Assembly: GCA_944321295.1 (NCBI GenBank)
Contig: CALUKU010000022.1
Coordinates: forward strand, 1 to 54,566
Length of the DNA stretch: 54,566 bases
Origin: an uncultured Prevotella sp.
Lineage (GTDB): Bacteria > Bacteroidota > Bacteroidia > Bacteroidales > Bacteroidaceae
Direction of reading: 5' to 3'
The notes below the pieces were generated by a model that was not told where the DNA came from, made no database searches, and was given only the letters and a program-made list of their open reading frames with translations. A program made the translations under genes and the position numbers. This document shows, in pieces, positions 42,968 to 53,800 of this stretch (the first letter of the stretch is position 1; every line of letters begins with the position of its first letter).

Positions 42968-44305
42968 ATGGAAGTTGAAAAAATTATGCAAGACCTGGAG
43001 CAGAAGCATCCGGGAGAATCAGAGTATTTGCAGGCCGTAAGGGAAGTGCTGCTCTCAATCGTTGACGTGTACAACCAGCATCCCGAATTCGAGAAGGCTA
43101 AGCTCATCGAGCGTCTCGTTGAGCCGGAGCGCGTTATTACGTTCCGTGTGCCTTGGGTTGACGACAATGGTGAAGTACATGTGAACATCGGTTATCGTGT
43201 TCAGTTCAACAGCGCCATCGGCCCGTACAAAGGCGGTCTGCGCTTCCACCCGTCTGTAAACCTCTCAATCCTGAAGTTCCTCGGCTTCGAGCAGACTTTC
43301 AAGAATGCGCTTACTACTCTGCCTATGGGCGGCGGCAAGGGCGGTTCAGACTTCTCTCTGCGCGGTCGCAGCGACGCTGAGGTTATGCGTTTCTGCCAGG
43401 CTTTCATGACAGAACTTTATCGTCACATCGGTCCCGACGAGGACGTTCCCGCTGGCGACATCGGCGTTGGAACACGCGAAATCGGCTACCTCTTCGGTAT
43501 GTACAAGAAACTGAAGCACCAGTTCCAGGGCGTGCTCACCGGCAAGGGCCTTGAGTGGGGTGGTTCTAAGATACGTCCTGAGGCAACAGGCTTCGGCGCT
43601 CTCTACTTCGTTAACCAGATGCTCCAGACCCACGGATATGACATCAAGGGCAAGACTGTCGCAATCAGCGGATTCGGTAACGTTGCTTGGGGTGCTGCCA
43701 CTAAGGCTACCGAGCTTGGCGCTAAGGTTATCACAATCTCTGGTCCTGACGGCTACATCTACGATCCCGAAGGTATCAGCGGCGAGAAGATCGATTACAT
43801 GCTCGAGCTTCGTGCCAGCGGCAACGACGTTTGCGCTCCTTATGCTGACAAGTTCCCCGGCTCTAAGTTCGTTGCAGGCAAGAAGCCTTGGGAAGTTAAG
43901 TGTGACATCGCACTGCCTTGCGCTACCCAGAACGAGGTTAGCGGTGCTGACGCTGACATGCTTTTGGCTAACAAGCCTATCTGTATCGCCGAAGTTTCTA
44001 ACATGGGTTGCTCTGAGGAGGCTGTTCAGAAGTTCATGGCTGCTAAGCAGCTCTTCGCTCCCGGCAAGGCTGTTAACGCAGGTGGCGTAGCTACTTCAGG
44101 TCTTGAGATGACTCAGAACTCTATCCGTCTGAGCTGGAGCGAGGCTGAGGTTGACGAGAAACTCCATCAGATTATGCACAACATCCACGAGCAGTGCGTT
44201 AAGTACGGACGTGAGAGCAACGACTATGTTGATTACGTTAAGGGCGCAAACATTGCCGGCTTCATGAAGGTTGCCAACGCAATGATGGCTCAGGGTATTG
44301 TTTAA
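42968..44305 (+). CDS. gdhA: NADP-type glutamate dehydrogenase
   Basis: 445 residues. It makes glutamate from 2-oxoglutarate and ammonium, the main nitrogen entry point in Bacteroidales. Visible: YRVQFNSAIGPYKGGLRFHP, LTTLPMGGGKGGSDF with the catalytic lysine region, VPAGDIGVGTREIGYLFG, TGKGLEWGGSKIRPEATGFG, the Rossmann motif GFGNVAWGA and LPCATQNEVSG. The 445-residue length is typical of hexameric NADP-linked enzymes, but cofactor choice is inferred. Codon use is biased toward highly expressed codons with more T-ending codons than flanking genes. RlpA follows 14 bases after the stop and may be co-transcribed. Confidence 0.96.
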   Translation: MEVEKIMQDLEQKHPGESEYLQAVREVLLSIVDVYNQHPEFEKAKLIERLVEPERVITFRVPWVDDNGEVHVNIGYRVQFNSAIGPYKGGLRFHPSVNLSILKFLGFEQTFKNALTTLPMGGGKGGSDFSLRGRSDAEVMRFCQAFMTELYRHIGPDEDVPAGDIGVGTREIGYLFGMYKKLKHQFQGVLTGKGLEWGGSKIRPEATGFGALYFVNQMLQTHGYDIKGKTVAISGFGNVAWGAATKATELGAKVITISGPDGYIYDPEGISGEKIDYMLELRASGNDVCAPYADKFPGSKFVAGKKPWEVKCDIALPCATQNEVSGADADMLLANKPICIAEVSNMGCSEEAVQKFMAAKQLFAPGKAVNAGGVATSGLEMTQNSIRLSWSEAEVDEKLHQIMHNIHEQCVKYGRESNDYVDYVKGANIAGFMKVANAMMAQGIV

Positions 44306-44319
44306 TCTTAAAGTGTAGA

Positions 44320-44847
44320 GTGATATTTAGAACATTTCTTATAGCACTTTTCATGCTTACTGGCTGTACCTTCCTCCTGGCTCAGGAGAAAGGTATGGCC
44401 AGTTATTATTCTAACAGGTTGCATGGCCGCCGCATGAGCGACGGTTCGAGATATCATCGCGACAGCCTTACATGCGCCCACAAGCGTTATCCGCTCGGCA
44501 CAATGTTAAAGGTCACCAACCTTAAGAGCAACCGGAGCGTTGTGGTGAAGGTGACAGACAGGTGCAGCAGCCGCAGGATAATCGACCTCTCGTATGCCGC
44601 CGCCAAAGAATTGCGCATGATATCGTCGGGCGTAGCTATGGTAAGGGTCGAGAAGTATGAGCCACCTTTGGGTATTCCGTTCAGACCGTCGGACGCCATC
44701 GACATTCCCGAACTTGACTTCGAGATAACCGCCGGGGATGACGACATAACGCCGATATGGATGAGAACCGACGACGAGCGTGAGGCGAAACATGAAATTA
44801 AGGCGCAGTCGAGAAGTGAACGGAGAAAACGTAATGCGCATAAGTGA
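44320..44847 (+). CDS. rlpA: RlpA-like septal lytic transglycosylase domain protein
   Basis: 175 residues starting at GTG 44320. A signal peptide with LTGC at residues 13-16 (a possible lipobox) or cleavage after LLAQ. The double-psi beta-barrel domain is clear: GMASYYSNRLHGRRMSDGSRY, LTCAHKRYPLGTMLKVTNLKSNRSVVVKVTDRC, RIIDLSYAAAKELRM and VRVEKYEP. These domains cut denuded glycan strands at the septum. No SPOR domain is present; instead an acidic segment and a Lys/Arg-rich C-terminal tail follow. It lies directly downstream of gdhA and ends before a terminator at 44904. Confidence 0.88.
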   Translation: MIFRTFLIALFMLTGCTFLLAQEKGMASYYSNRLHGRRMSDGSRYHRDSLTCAHKRYPLGTMLKVTNLKSNRSVVVKVTDRCSSRRIIDLSYAAAKELRMISSGVAMVRVEKYEPPLGIPFRPSDAIDIPELDFEITAGDDDITPIWMRTDDEREAKHEIKAQSRSERRKRNAHK

Positions 44848-44903
44848 CTTCGGTTATTAGTGATAACGGCCGAACGTATTGATATGAAATCAGAAAAACA
44901 ATT

Positions 44904-44933
44904 GTTCATGCCCAAATGGCATGAACTTTTTTT
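44904..44933 (+). terminator. Terminator of gdhA-rlpA
   Basis: gttcatgcc and ggcatgaac form a 9-bp stem with a 5-base loop, followed by seven T. Confidence 0.88.
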
Positions 44934-45028
44934 ATGTGCACTTAATGCATGAAGGCATTGTATTATTCATGTCCGTAAGTTCATCCGCCTGTTGTGTTGA
45001 TGGTTTCATGCAGCGTAAAATGCCTTTA

Positions 45029-45084
45029 ACCCAAATCTGTATTAGACTTCAGACATATACGTTCTAATGACCGATTTGGGTTTA
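45029..45084. repeat. Imperfect inverted repeat in the 44848-45353 gap
   Basis: aacccaaatctgtattagac and gttctaatgaccgatttggg form an interrupted dyad. A related half-copy (cccaaattccgtattaacc) occurs at 25619-25637. Apart from this and the terminator, I see nothing else in the gap except the promoter-like TAACTTTG at 45305. Confidence 0.5.
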
Positions 45085-45278
45085 ACCGCGATAACGTATT
45101 AGGCTGCATTGTTTCCGTTCGGCGTTAATCATGATGATGAATGTAAAAGGGTGAATGTCTGTCATGCGCCAGAACGTCGGATGAACCATTGCTATGTTTG
45201 CAATGTACGTAAAAATCAGTATTGTGTATTGTAATATTTCTGTGATTTTTATGTACAAAATGTTATAAAATGACGATA

Positions 45279-45312
45279 TTTGTTGTGATTTTAAAATATA
45301 TTTTTAACTTTG
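45279..45312 (+). promoter_or_regulatory. Promoter of the large type IX cargo gene
   Basis: TTTG (45279-45282), a 22-base spacer, TAACTTTG (45305-45312), 42 bases before the ATG. Confidence 0.65.
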
Positions 45313-45353
45313 CAAACGAGTATATTCCGAATAATAACCAATAACCATATATC

Positions 45354-47834
45354 ATGAAAACAAGAAACCTTAATTTTTTATCAAACAGAAGATTTGCCGC
45401 CGTGTTAGCCATGGTGGCAACGGCGCTCATTGCCTATGCGCAAGAGGCTGTCGTGCCGTCGATAGAAAATGTGACGCAACGCACGGCGGTGATTAATGCA
45501 AGGACAAACGCAGAGGGTACGAACGTGAAAGCCCGCGGACTGCAAATAAGTGAGTATGTTAATGGTGGCGACTATGCATGGGAAACCATCGACTATGCCG
45601 GAGGTGACGAATTATACACTTACAGGAAAGAAGGATTACGGGTAGACACTTGGTATGCGGTACGTTCATTCGTCGTTCCGGAAAACGGTGATACAATCTT
45701 CAGCGGTAATGAGCTGTTCAGCACGAAGAACATTGAAATCTTCACGGACAGCGTCGTGAGCATAAGCCAGACAAAGGCTGTGCTTTACGGCCGTATATCA
45801 AAGGGCGACGACACGGCCAACAGCTGGCGTTACCATGTGTACAAATACAACCCCGGATATTGGGAAGGCAGCGACTACATACGCGGGAGTTATTCCTTAT
45901 ATGAGGAATTTCCCATCGCGTCGACCGACACTTTTGTCGTAGTGCCGCTTGACGGACTTGAGAACGGAACCATCTTCGGCGCCGCACTCTCTGCATGTAA
46001 CAGCAAGGGGGAAAGGGTTATGTCGCATACATACAAATATGAGGATCAGCGGGATTTCGTTAAGACCATGCTTGACGAGGGCTCTTCGCCCATAAAGTCA
46101 TACACAAACGACGGTTGGGCTTATGCAAACACGGGCGAATTTCTAATAGCAAACAGCAGTTCCGACTTGACGATAAAAGTAAACCTGCCTGCCCCGGTAG
46201 TATTGTGTTTTGACTGGGAGATAAAAGGTGAAAAGAAATGGTTTGATAAAGTTACATACATGAACTTGTATGTCGACGACATGAAAAGCTCTAAAAGATC
46301 TATAACTCCCGAACACGTAGACGAATATACCACCGAACACATAACCTATCATCTTGATCCCGGAGAGCATACAATTCTTTGGACTGCCAATGAAGCCAAG
46401 GACATGGGTGCTATAATCCGTAACATTAAGTTCGGCGACGATTACCAGTATTTCACCACGAAAGAGTTTCTGTCAAACTTACGTTCAGGCACAACGGCCG
46501 TCACGGCTACGTTGTCGGCAAACGTATTGCAGGCTGAAGATTGTGAAGTCGTTGAATACGGATTTGAGTATAGGCTTCGCGACGGCGGCGGCGAATTCGT
46601 CGCGATACCCTGTGAAGTGAACGAAAACCAACGCATAAGCACCAAGGTGACCGGCCTTACGCCGGATACGGAGTATGAATATCGCGGATACGTGAAGACG
46701 AGCGACGGGAAAAAACATTATACGCCAATATACGTTTTATACACATTCGCATCATACGCCCATGCTACGGTCGACCCTATGCAGACGTCGGCCATGCTGA
46801 CCGTCGAGTTTGAAATTAACGGCGCAACGGTCATAGGAACGGGAATAGAATACGGAGTATCGGACAACTACGGTACGCTTGTCGAGAACTTGTCTGAAGA
46901 AATGCTGCTGACCGAACTTAATCCCGGCACTGAATATTATTACAGGCTATATGTTGACACCGAGGAAGGCGGACGTGTTTACCGTACGGGTACGTTCACC
47001 ACGAAGGAAATCACCTTGACGACGCTGCCCGTCAGCAACATCTCTAACCGCTCGGCTACGTTCAACGGCACCGTGGAGTGTGACACCTGCAGCAGTGCCG
47101 TGATAGGATTCCAGTGGAAGACGATGACCGGATGGCTGAGCGACCCGAGGTTTACCGAGGGCGTTCTGACAGGTGAAGGCGGCGTGGCGCTGGGTCTTAC
47201 CGACGGCATGCTTAAGGCAGACACTGACTACCAGTACCGCACGGCGGTGAAATACAAGGACAAGTTCTATTATTCCGACTGGCAGACGTTCCGCACCGAG
47301 CTTGAGTTCGTGGCATGGCCGCCCACGGTCGGCACCATGTACCGCACCGACAGCGACAGCAACCGCATAGTGCTTTGCGGATACATCGTGCCCGGAAGCG
47401 AGGCTGTGACCGAGTACGGATATGAATATTGGCGCGCGGAAACAAGGACGAGAGCCGCCGACGTGACGCGCGTCGTCACCGGCCCTGACATGGTTTATAC
47501 GCTTGACCTGACACAGCTCGAGGCCGGCGATTATTGCATACGCGCTTACGCAAAGACCGCCAGCGGAACGCAATACGGCGAAACGCTGACGTTCAGCGTC
47601 GACGTAATGTCGGGAATATCGTCGGTCGGCACGTCGCTGCCGGTCTGCCGCGCCGCTGACGGCAAGCTGTTGATAGCCAACGCCGAGGGCATGAGGTATT
47701 ACGTAGCCGACCTGTCGGGACGAATCGTCGCAGCAGGCACCTGCGCATCGTCAACCGAGAGCGTAAGCCTTGGCGATGGAATTTACGTCGTCCGCATTGA
47801 CGGCGGCCATGTCTTCAAGGTGATGGTAAGATAA
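45354..47834 (+). CDS. Large secreted protein with fibronectin-like modules and type IX sorting tail
   Basis: 826 residues. Signal peptide (AAVLAMVATALIAYAQ, cut near residue 30). The mature part holds repeated beta modules of fibronectin III style: each has 'VxxxTAxxxxxVxxxG...GxEY...GLxPxTxYxYRxYVxTxxG' (for example VTGLTPDTEYEYRGYVKTSDG and LNPGTEYYYRLYVDTEEGG). A distinct beta-sandwich domain lies at about 255-370 (WEIKGEKKWFDKVTY, LDPGEHTILWTA). The last ~60 residues fit a type IX sorting domain: GMRYYVADLSGRIVAAG ... GIYVVRIDGGHVFKVMVR. It is predicted to be exported through SprA and attached to the surface. Ligand unknown. A strong terminator follows. Confidence 0.88.
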   Translation: MKTRNLNFLSNRRFAAVLAMVATALIAYAQEAVVPSIENVTQRTAVINARTNAEGTNVKARGLQISEYVNGGDYAWETIDYAGGDELYTYRKEGLRVDTWYAVRSFVVPENGDTIFSGNELFSTKNIEIFTDSVVSISQTKAVLYGRISKGDDTANSWRYHVYKYNPGYWEGSDYIRGSYSLYEEFPIASTDTFVVVPLDGLENGTIFGAALSACNSKGERVMSHTYKYEDQRDFVKTMLDEGSSPIKSYTNDGWAYANTGEFLIANSSSDLTIKVNLPAPVVLCFDWEIKGEKKWFDKVTYMNLYVDDMKSSKRSITPEHVDEYTTEHITYHLDPGEHTILWTANEAKDMGAIIRNIKFGDDYQYFTTKEFLSNLRSGTTAVTATLSANVLQAEDCEVVEYGFEYRLRDGGGEFVAIPCEVNENQRISTKVTGLTPDTEYEYRGYVKTSDGKKHYTPIYVLYTFASYAHATVDPMQTSAMLTVEFEINGATVIGTGIEYGVSDNYGTLVENLSEEMLLTELNPGTEYYYRLYVDTEEGGRVYRTGTFTTKEITLTTLPVSNISNRSATFNGTVECDTCSSAVIGFQWKTMTGWLSDPRFTEGVLTGEGGVALGLTDGMLKADTDYQYRTAVKYKDKFYYSDWQTFRTELEFVAWPPTVGTMYRTDSDSNRIVLCGYIVPGSEAVTEYGYEYWRAETRTRAADVTRVVTGPDMVYTLDLTQLEAGDYCIRAYAKTASGTQYGETLTFSVDVMSGISSVGTSLPVCRAADGKLLIANAEGMRYYVADLSGRIVAAGTCASSTESVSLGDGIYVVRIDGGHVFKVMVR

Positions 47835-47866
47835 AGCATTTTCATACACCACATTCCCTATATAAT

Positions 47867-47911
47867 GCCGGGGTTGCGTCTTCTCCGTTAAGACGCAGCC
47901 CCGGCGTTTTT
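47867..47911. terminator. Terminator after the type IX cargo gene
   Basis: gccggggttgcgtctt (47867-47882) pairs perfectly with aagacgcagccccggc (47890-47905), followed by T-rich sequence; it also faces the convergent hxlR-type gene. Confidence 0.92.
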
Positions 47912-47964
47912 TCAGCGTCCCCCATGGACGGGAAACAGCCTGGTCCGAAAAGCTTAAATAACAT

Positions 47965-48339
47965 TTAGTTATCCTTAAGCAGATACCTGTTCCTGTCGGT
48001 CTGTATGTCGTCCATGTTGTTTTTTGCCCAGTCGATAAGATTGTCAATCAGCGGAATGAGAGTCATGCCGCGTTCGGTCAGGCTGTATTCCACCCTTGGC
48101 GGCACTTCGGCATACACCCTGCGGGCCACAAGGCCGTCGGCCTCGAGCACCTTCAGTACGGTCGAGAGCATCTTCTTCGATATGTCGGGTATGTATAATT
48201 TTAGTCCGTTGAAGCGCAACACGCCGTGCCGTTCAAGGGTGAACAGCACAAGCATAGACCATTTGTCGCCAATCCTTGACAGCACGTTCCTTATCGGGCA
48301 GTCAGGAAAAAGGGCGCTCTGTGATTCAATCTTTGTCAT
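47965..48339 (-). CDS. HxlR-family winged-helix transcriptional regulator
   Basis: 124 residues. Typical HxlR pattern: the N-terminal Cys-containing CPIRNVLSRIGDKWSMLVLFTL, LRFNGLKLYIPDISKKMLSTVLKVLEADGLVARRVY with the recognition helix, EVPPRVEYSLTERGMTLIPLIDNLIDWAKNN. The conserved Cys (in CPIRNVL) is the position that senses redox or electrophiles in several relatives. It is divergent from a cupin gene whose promoter lies 240 bases away, a common arrangement for a regulator and its target. Ligand unknown. Confidence 0.92.
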   Translation of the reverse strand: MTKIESQSALFPDCPIRNVLSRIGDKWSMLVLFTLERHGVLRFNGLKLYIPDISKKMLSTVLKVLEADGLVARRVYAEVPPRVEYSLTERGMTLIPLIDNLIDWAKNNMDDIQTDRNRYLLKDN

Positions 48340-48577
48340 AAAGAAACCATTATTAGTCTACAAAAGTAACTAATAATGATGTAAAAACGAAACCATTGAT
48401 GGTTAAACATTGTAAAACACGGTCGCGCAACACGTTGTAATACAGTAAAAGTAACGTCGGCGTAACCAGGTTCCATTCAGCTTACTTCTTGCGTAAAACG
48501 CTGTAAAACAATACCTTTGCATAAAATAAAGCTGCACTCGGGAACTGAAAGTGAACTTTCTTTCTTCTCGTTTGCGC

Positions 48578-48585
48578 TATCTTTG
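48578..48585 (+). promoter_or_regulatory. -7 element of the cupin gene
   Basis: TATCTTTG, a perfect TAnnTTTG, 41 bases before the chosen ATG at 48626. It argues against the longer frame starting at 48551. Confidence 0.65.
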
Positions 48586-48625
48586 CGCCAAGATAAACAA
48601 CCATAAACCATTAAAACAAAAGAAG

Positions 48626-49096
48626 ATGAAAGAACTGAAAGTATTAAGTGAAGGAACAAACTTCACGGCCGTTTCGGCCGGAGAATTCGGCAAGTTGAAC
48701 GATTTTGAGTTGCCCATGGGCCCCGGCGTTACCGTCAAGGGCAAGGTGTTCGCGGGCGCGGCGCTCAAGTCTACGGGCATGGAGATGTCGCTGCAGGTGA
48801 TGGCGCCGGGGCAGGCGAGCCCCTTCGTGCATGCCCACAAGACGCACGAGGAGCTTTACGTGATAATCCGGGGCGAGGGCGAGTTCCGCATTGACGACAG
48901 CCTCTTCGCCGTGGCCGAGGGCAGCCTCGTGCGCGTGGCTCCGGCCGGACGGCGCGCCCTGCGCAACACGGGCGCTACGGACATGGTGGTGATGTGCATC
49001 CAGTATAAGGCCGACAGCTTCGGCGAGGGCGACACGCCCATGGGCGACGGCGTTATACTCGACGGCGAAGCGTTCCCCGACGGCTTGTCGCGCTGA
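48626..49096 (+). CDS. Cupin-domain protein
   Basis: 156 residues from the ATG at 48626; the upstream frame crosses the promoter. A single cupin barrel: motif 1 SPFVHAHKTHEELYVIIRGEGEF (two His plus Glu for metal binding) and motif 2 VRVAPAGRRALRNTG, where the usual motif-2 His is replaced by Arg. Cupins of this size bind a metal or small ligand and often act as isomerases or dioxygenases; the activity cannot be predicted. It is divergent from the HxlR regulator, which probably controls it. No signal peptide, so cytoplasmic. Confidence 0.85.
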   Translation: MKELKVLSEGTNFTAVSAGEFGKLNDFELPMGPGVTVKGKVFAGAALKSTGMEMSLQVMAPGQASPFVHAHKTHEELYVIIRGEGEFRIDDSLFAVAEGSLVRVAPAGRRALRNTGATDMVVMCIQYKADSFGEGDTPMGDGVILDGEAFPDGLSR

Positions 49097-49233
49097 CGTC
49101 GGTTGAGGCCCGGTTTTAACCCAAGCCGCCCTTAAGACTTTTGCCGTATTACCCGCTTGCGCAGAGCGTGCGTAATCGTCTTATTGTCAGCATGTTGGCC
49201 GCCATGGAGCGCCATGTTGCCGGCAAGCTTTGC

Positions 49234-49314
49234 AAAACGCCGCCTTTCAGCACGTGAAAGGCGGCGTTTTGCACGCTAAAAGGTTACCTTTTACGCCTTA
49301 ATAGGCCACCTTTT
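49234..49314. repeat. 22-bp-phased dyad array, locus 4
   Basis: Dyads at 49234-49248, 49256-49270, 49278-49292 and 49300-49314; centres 49241, 49263, 49285 and 49307, exactly 22 apart. A palindrome TTGCCGGCAA (49217-49226) lies just upstream. It lies between the cupin gene and the promoter of the leucine-rich repeat gene. Confidence 0.88.
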
Positions 49315-49355
49315 ACATCCGCGCAGGTTATTAATGCGACATTTGTTGAAAAATT

Positions 49356-49387
49356 TTTGCTGTTATCTATATTTATCATTACTTTTG
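49356..49387 (+). promoter_or_regulatory. Promoter of the BspA-like gene
   Basis: TTTG (49356-49359), a 20-base spacer, TACTTTTG (49380-49387). The start codon is about 400 bases downstream. Confidence 0.65.
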
Positions 49388-49394
49388 TATCGCT

Positions 49395-49792
49395 ATACAT
49401 GTTTAAGCCCGATAATGGGCGGGAATCGTGTTGGCGGACATTTTCGAAAAGGCGTTTACTATGTTGACGCTTTGTTCTTGACCCTTTTGGAATCTGGCAG
49501 TTTCAACTCTCGTCAAAGACGCAAAGCAACGGTAGATGCCTATGTTGATGTGGTATATCCATTCCATAGGTAGACAGCCATCATTGTATGGTTGCTTGCC
49601 TGTATGGTATATACATATCGGCGTGGGCTTCAGCGTTGCTCGTTCTGACGAGAAGGGCAATGCCAGAGCCTCAAAGGGTGGAACGAGCATACTGGTAAGT
49701 TTCCACGCTTTTTTTGTTTATGTACCCATTAATCAACCTTTATCATCCATCATGCCTTTTCGGAAACAGAAGGCGACAAAAAACTAAAGACT
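49395..49792 (+). promoter_or_regulatory. Long leader (~400 nt) upstream of the BspA-like gene
   Basis: No convincing gene lies in this stretch. It contains several dyads: GTTGACGCTTTG with CGTCAAAGACGCAAAGC (about 49463-49527), and GCTCGTTC (from about 49637) with GAACGAGC (about 49682-49689), plus the repeated phrase tggtatatcc / tggtatatac. These suggest a structured RNA leader. Its mechanism is unknown; no known riboswitch is recognised. Confidence 0.4.
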
Positions 49793-51325
49793 ATGAATTT
49801 TGGAAAATTAAAAGCATTATCTGTTGCATTAATGTTATTGTCGTCATGGATTAGTGTGTCAGCTTATGACTTTGGGGTAAACGGCCTTTATTACCGTATT
49901 GTGTCATTTGACGACCTGACCTGCTCGGTTGTTCCTGGTGACAAGCAATATTCAGGCGACATAGTTATCCCAGACCGTGTTACATACAATAATCGTGAAC
50001 TAACCGTTACACAGATTGACCCAAGCGCTTTTTACATGCACAAAAATGTGACAAGCGTAAAAATAGGTAACTCCGTAACAGTGATAGGTTCTAGAGCCTT
50101 TGCTGAATGTAGCTCATTAACAACGGTTGAAATAGGCTCGTCGGTAAAGACGATTGGAGGTTCCGCCTTTTTTAACTGTGACGCCCTTGTCAACGTGTCA
50201 ATGCCAAACTCTGTCGTTGACATTCAAAGTCTGGCATTTTGCTCTTGCGGCGCTTTGAGAAAGATTACTATTCCAAGCTCTGTCACAAGCATTGGTGAAC
50301 GTGCTTTTGCCGGCTGCGGGTTTTTGGAAGATATAACGCTCGGTAATTCTTTAGAGATAATTGGCAATGACACATTCAATGGGTGCACTAACTTGGAGAA
50401 GATTACAATTCCCAATTCCGTAAAAACGATAGGGGATAATGCTTTTTATAATTGTAGTAATTTGAAGGAGATAAGTCTTGGCAGTTCTGTTGAGGAAATC
50501 GGCAGTAACGCATTTGCGTTGTGTGCCATCACCGAAATAGTCATACCTAAATCAGTGAAATCTATAGACGGGGGTGCCTTTTCGGCTTGTAGCGATTTAA
50601 AGAAGCTGACGATAGAAGACGGTGAAACTCAGTTGTGGTTGGATTATAATTATTATCATATCAGTTCGAGTCCTTTTGAGCAGAATGTTATTGAAGGGAT
50701 GTTCTACGATTGTCCTCTTGAAACAGTGTACGTCGGTAGGAATTTTGACGTATACTCACCTGCCAATATGGCGTTCAAAGATATTGAAACCATCACGGAC
50801 GCCGTAATCGGAAACAACGTAACAATTATGAATGGTAGTATGTTCAGAAACTGCACAAACTTAACAAATCTCACAATTGGCAGTTCTGTAGCTGAAATCA
50901 GACAATCTGCATTAGAGGGATGCAGCAACATTAAAAAGATACAGGCATTAAATCCGATACCGCCTGTGATAAATACCACAAATCAAGATTGCTTCTCAAA
51001 CTCAACATTCATTGACGCAATTGTATATGTCCCCAAAGGTTCGCTTTCTGCTTATCAAAACGCAGACGTTTGGAAGAAGTTTTGGAATTTGCAAGAAACC
51101 GAAACGTCAGGAATATTTAATGTAAATAATGAACGCCCGCAAAACATCTGGGTTGAGAACGGTAATATCATTATTGATAAGACAGACGGAAACGTAACAA
51201 TATATAATGCCTCTGGAGAGGTCATACGTACCGTTAATTCGAAATCACGTGTAGAAATCCCCGTACATGCGAAAGGTGTCTACATTGTCAAGACAAAAGA
51301 CAATACCGTAAAGGTCGCCTTATGA
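49793..51325 (+). CDS. BspA-like leucine-rich repeat surface protein with type IX sorting tail
   Basis: 510 residues. Signal peptide (LSVALMLLSSWISVSAYD, cut near residue 24). A solenoid of about 14 BspA-type LRR_5 repeats of ~23 residues follows, e.g. VTVIGSRAFAECSSLTTVEI and VKTIGDNAFYNCSNLKEISL. After residue ~440 comes a C-terminal type IX sorting domain: DGNVTIYNASGEVIRTVN ... AKGVYIVKTKDNTVKVAL. BspA proteins bind host matrix proteins or other bacteria. Coding sequence is AT-richer than the chromosome average, like the C10 protease gene. It is preceded by a long leader and followed by a hairpin terminator. Confidence 0.93.
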   Translation: MNFGKLKALSVALMLLSSWISVSAYDFGVNGLYYRIVSFDDLTCSVVPGDKQYSGDIVIPDRVTYNNRELTVTQIDPSAFYMHKNVTSVKIGNSVTVIGSRAFAECSSLTTVEIGSSVKTIGGSAFFNCDALVNVSMPNSVVDIQSLAFCSCGALRKITIPSSVTSIGERAFAGCGFLEDITLGNSLEIIGNDTFNGCTNLEKITIPNSVKTIGDNAFYNCSNLKEISLGSSVEEIGSNAFALCAITEIVIPKSVKSIDGGAFSACSDLKKLTIEDGETQLWLDYNYYHISSSPFEQNVIEGMFYDCPLETVYVGRNFDVYSPANMAFKDIETITDAVIGNNVTIMNGSMFRNCTNLTNLTIGSSVAEIRQSALEGCSNIKKIQALNPIPPVINTTNQDCFSNSTFIDAIVYVPKGSLSAYQNADVWKKFWNLQETETSGIFNVNNERPQNIWVENGNIIIDKTDGNVTIYNASGEVIRTVNSKSRVEIPVHAKGVYIVKTKDNTVKVAL

Positions 51326-51351
51326 CTTCAGGCCCGTTATTTTGAATGAAG

Positions 51352-51400
51352 AATCCACGTATATGTTTTTTCGCCGGTTAAACATATATGTGGATTTTTC
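51352..51400. terminator. Terminator after the BspA-like gene
   Basis: aatccacgtatatgttt (51352-51368) pairs with aaacatatatgtggatt (51380-51396) with one mismatch, then T-rich sequence. Confidence 0.85.
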
Positions 51401-51658
51401 ATTATTATATATTGAAAACAACCGCCTGTCTTGTGCCAATGCGCCGGCGCCTGTCCTGTAAAATGCGCCAAAATGTCACTTCGGTTGACACATTTTCGCC
51501 GTTGGCACATGTTTTGTTGAATGTTGGGTGACTTTAAGTGTAGTTGCAAGGAAAGGAGGTTGACAGGGCTTAAGGTTTACGCCGAAAGCCTTAAAACCTC
51601 ACGACCGAAGGCCGCACGAACATATTAACAACAGAAAATAACAAAAAAAGATACAATT

Positions 51659-53587
<1,929 letters not shown>

Positions 53588-53619
53588 TTCCGATAAGTAA
53601 ATACATACTAAATCGCAAG

Positions 53620-53655
53620 CAAAAGCGTGCAGCTCAATGAGTTGCACGCTTTTTG
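53620..53655 (+). terminator. Terminator of dnaK
   Basis: caaaagcgtgcagctc and gagttgcacgctttttg form a stem with one G-T-type position and a 4-base loop, ending in T5. Confidence 0.85.
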
Positions 53656-53800
53656 CGTTTATGGGGTTCTTGGTTTCTATGCCTTTTTTACGCCCTTTTT
53701 TATCTCTTATTTGCGACATATTTGCGACAAGACAAAAAAGTAGATAATGTGGGACAAAATCCTACTAATCTCGACTAATACATACTTAAAAGTAGAAAAT

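Noticed and set aside
51326-51658. CIRCE operator before dnaK
   Set aside because: No TTAGCACTC-N9-GAGTGCTAA-like dyad was found in the gap.
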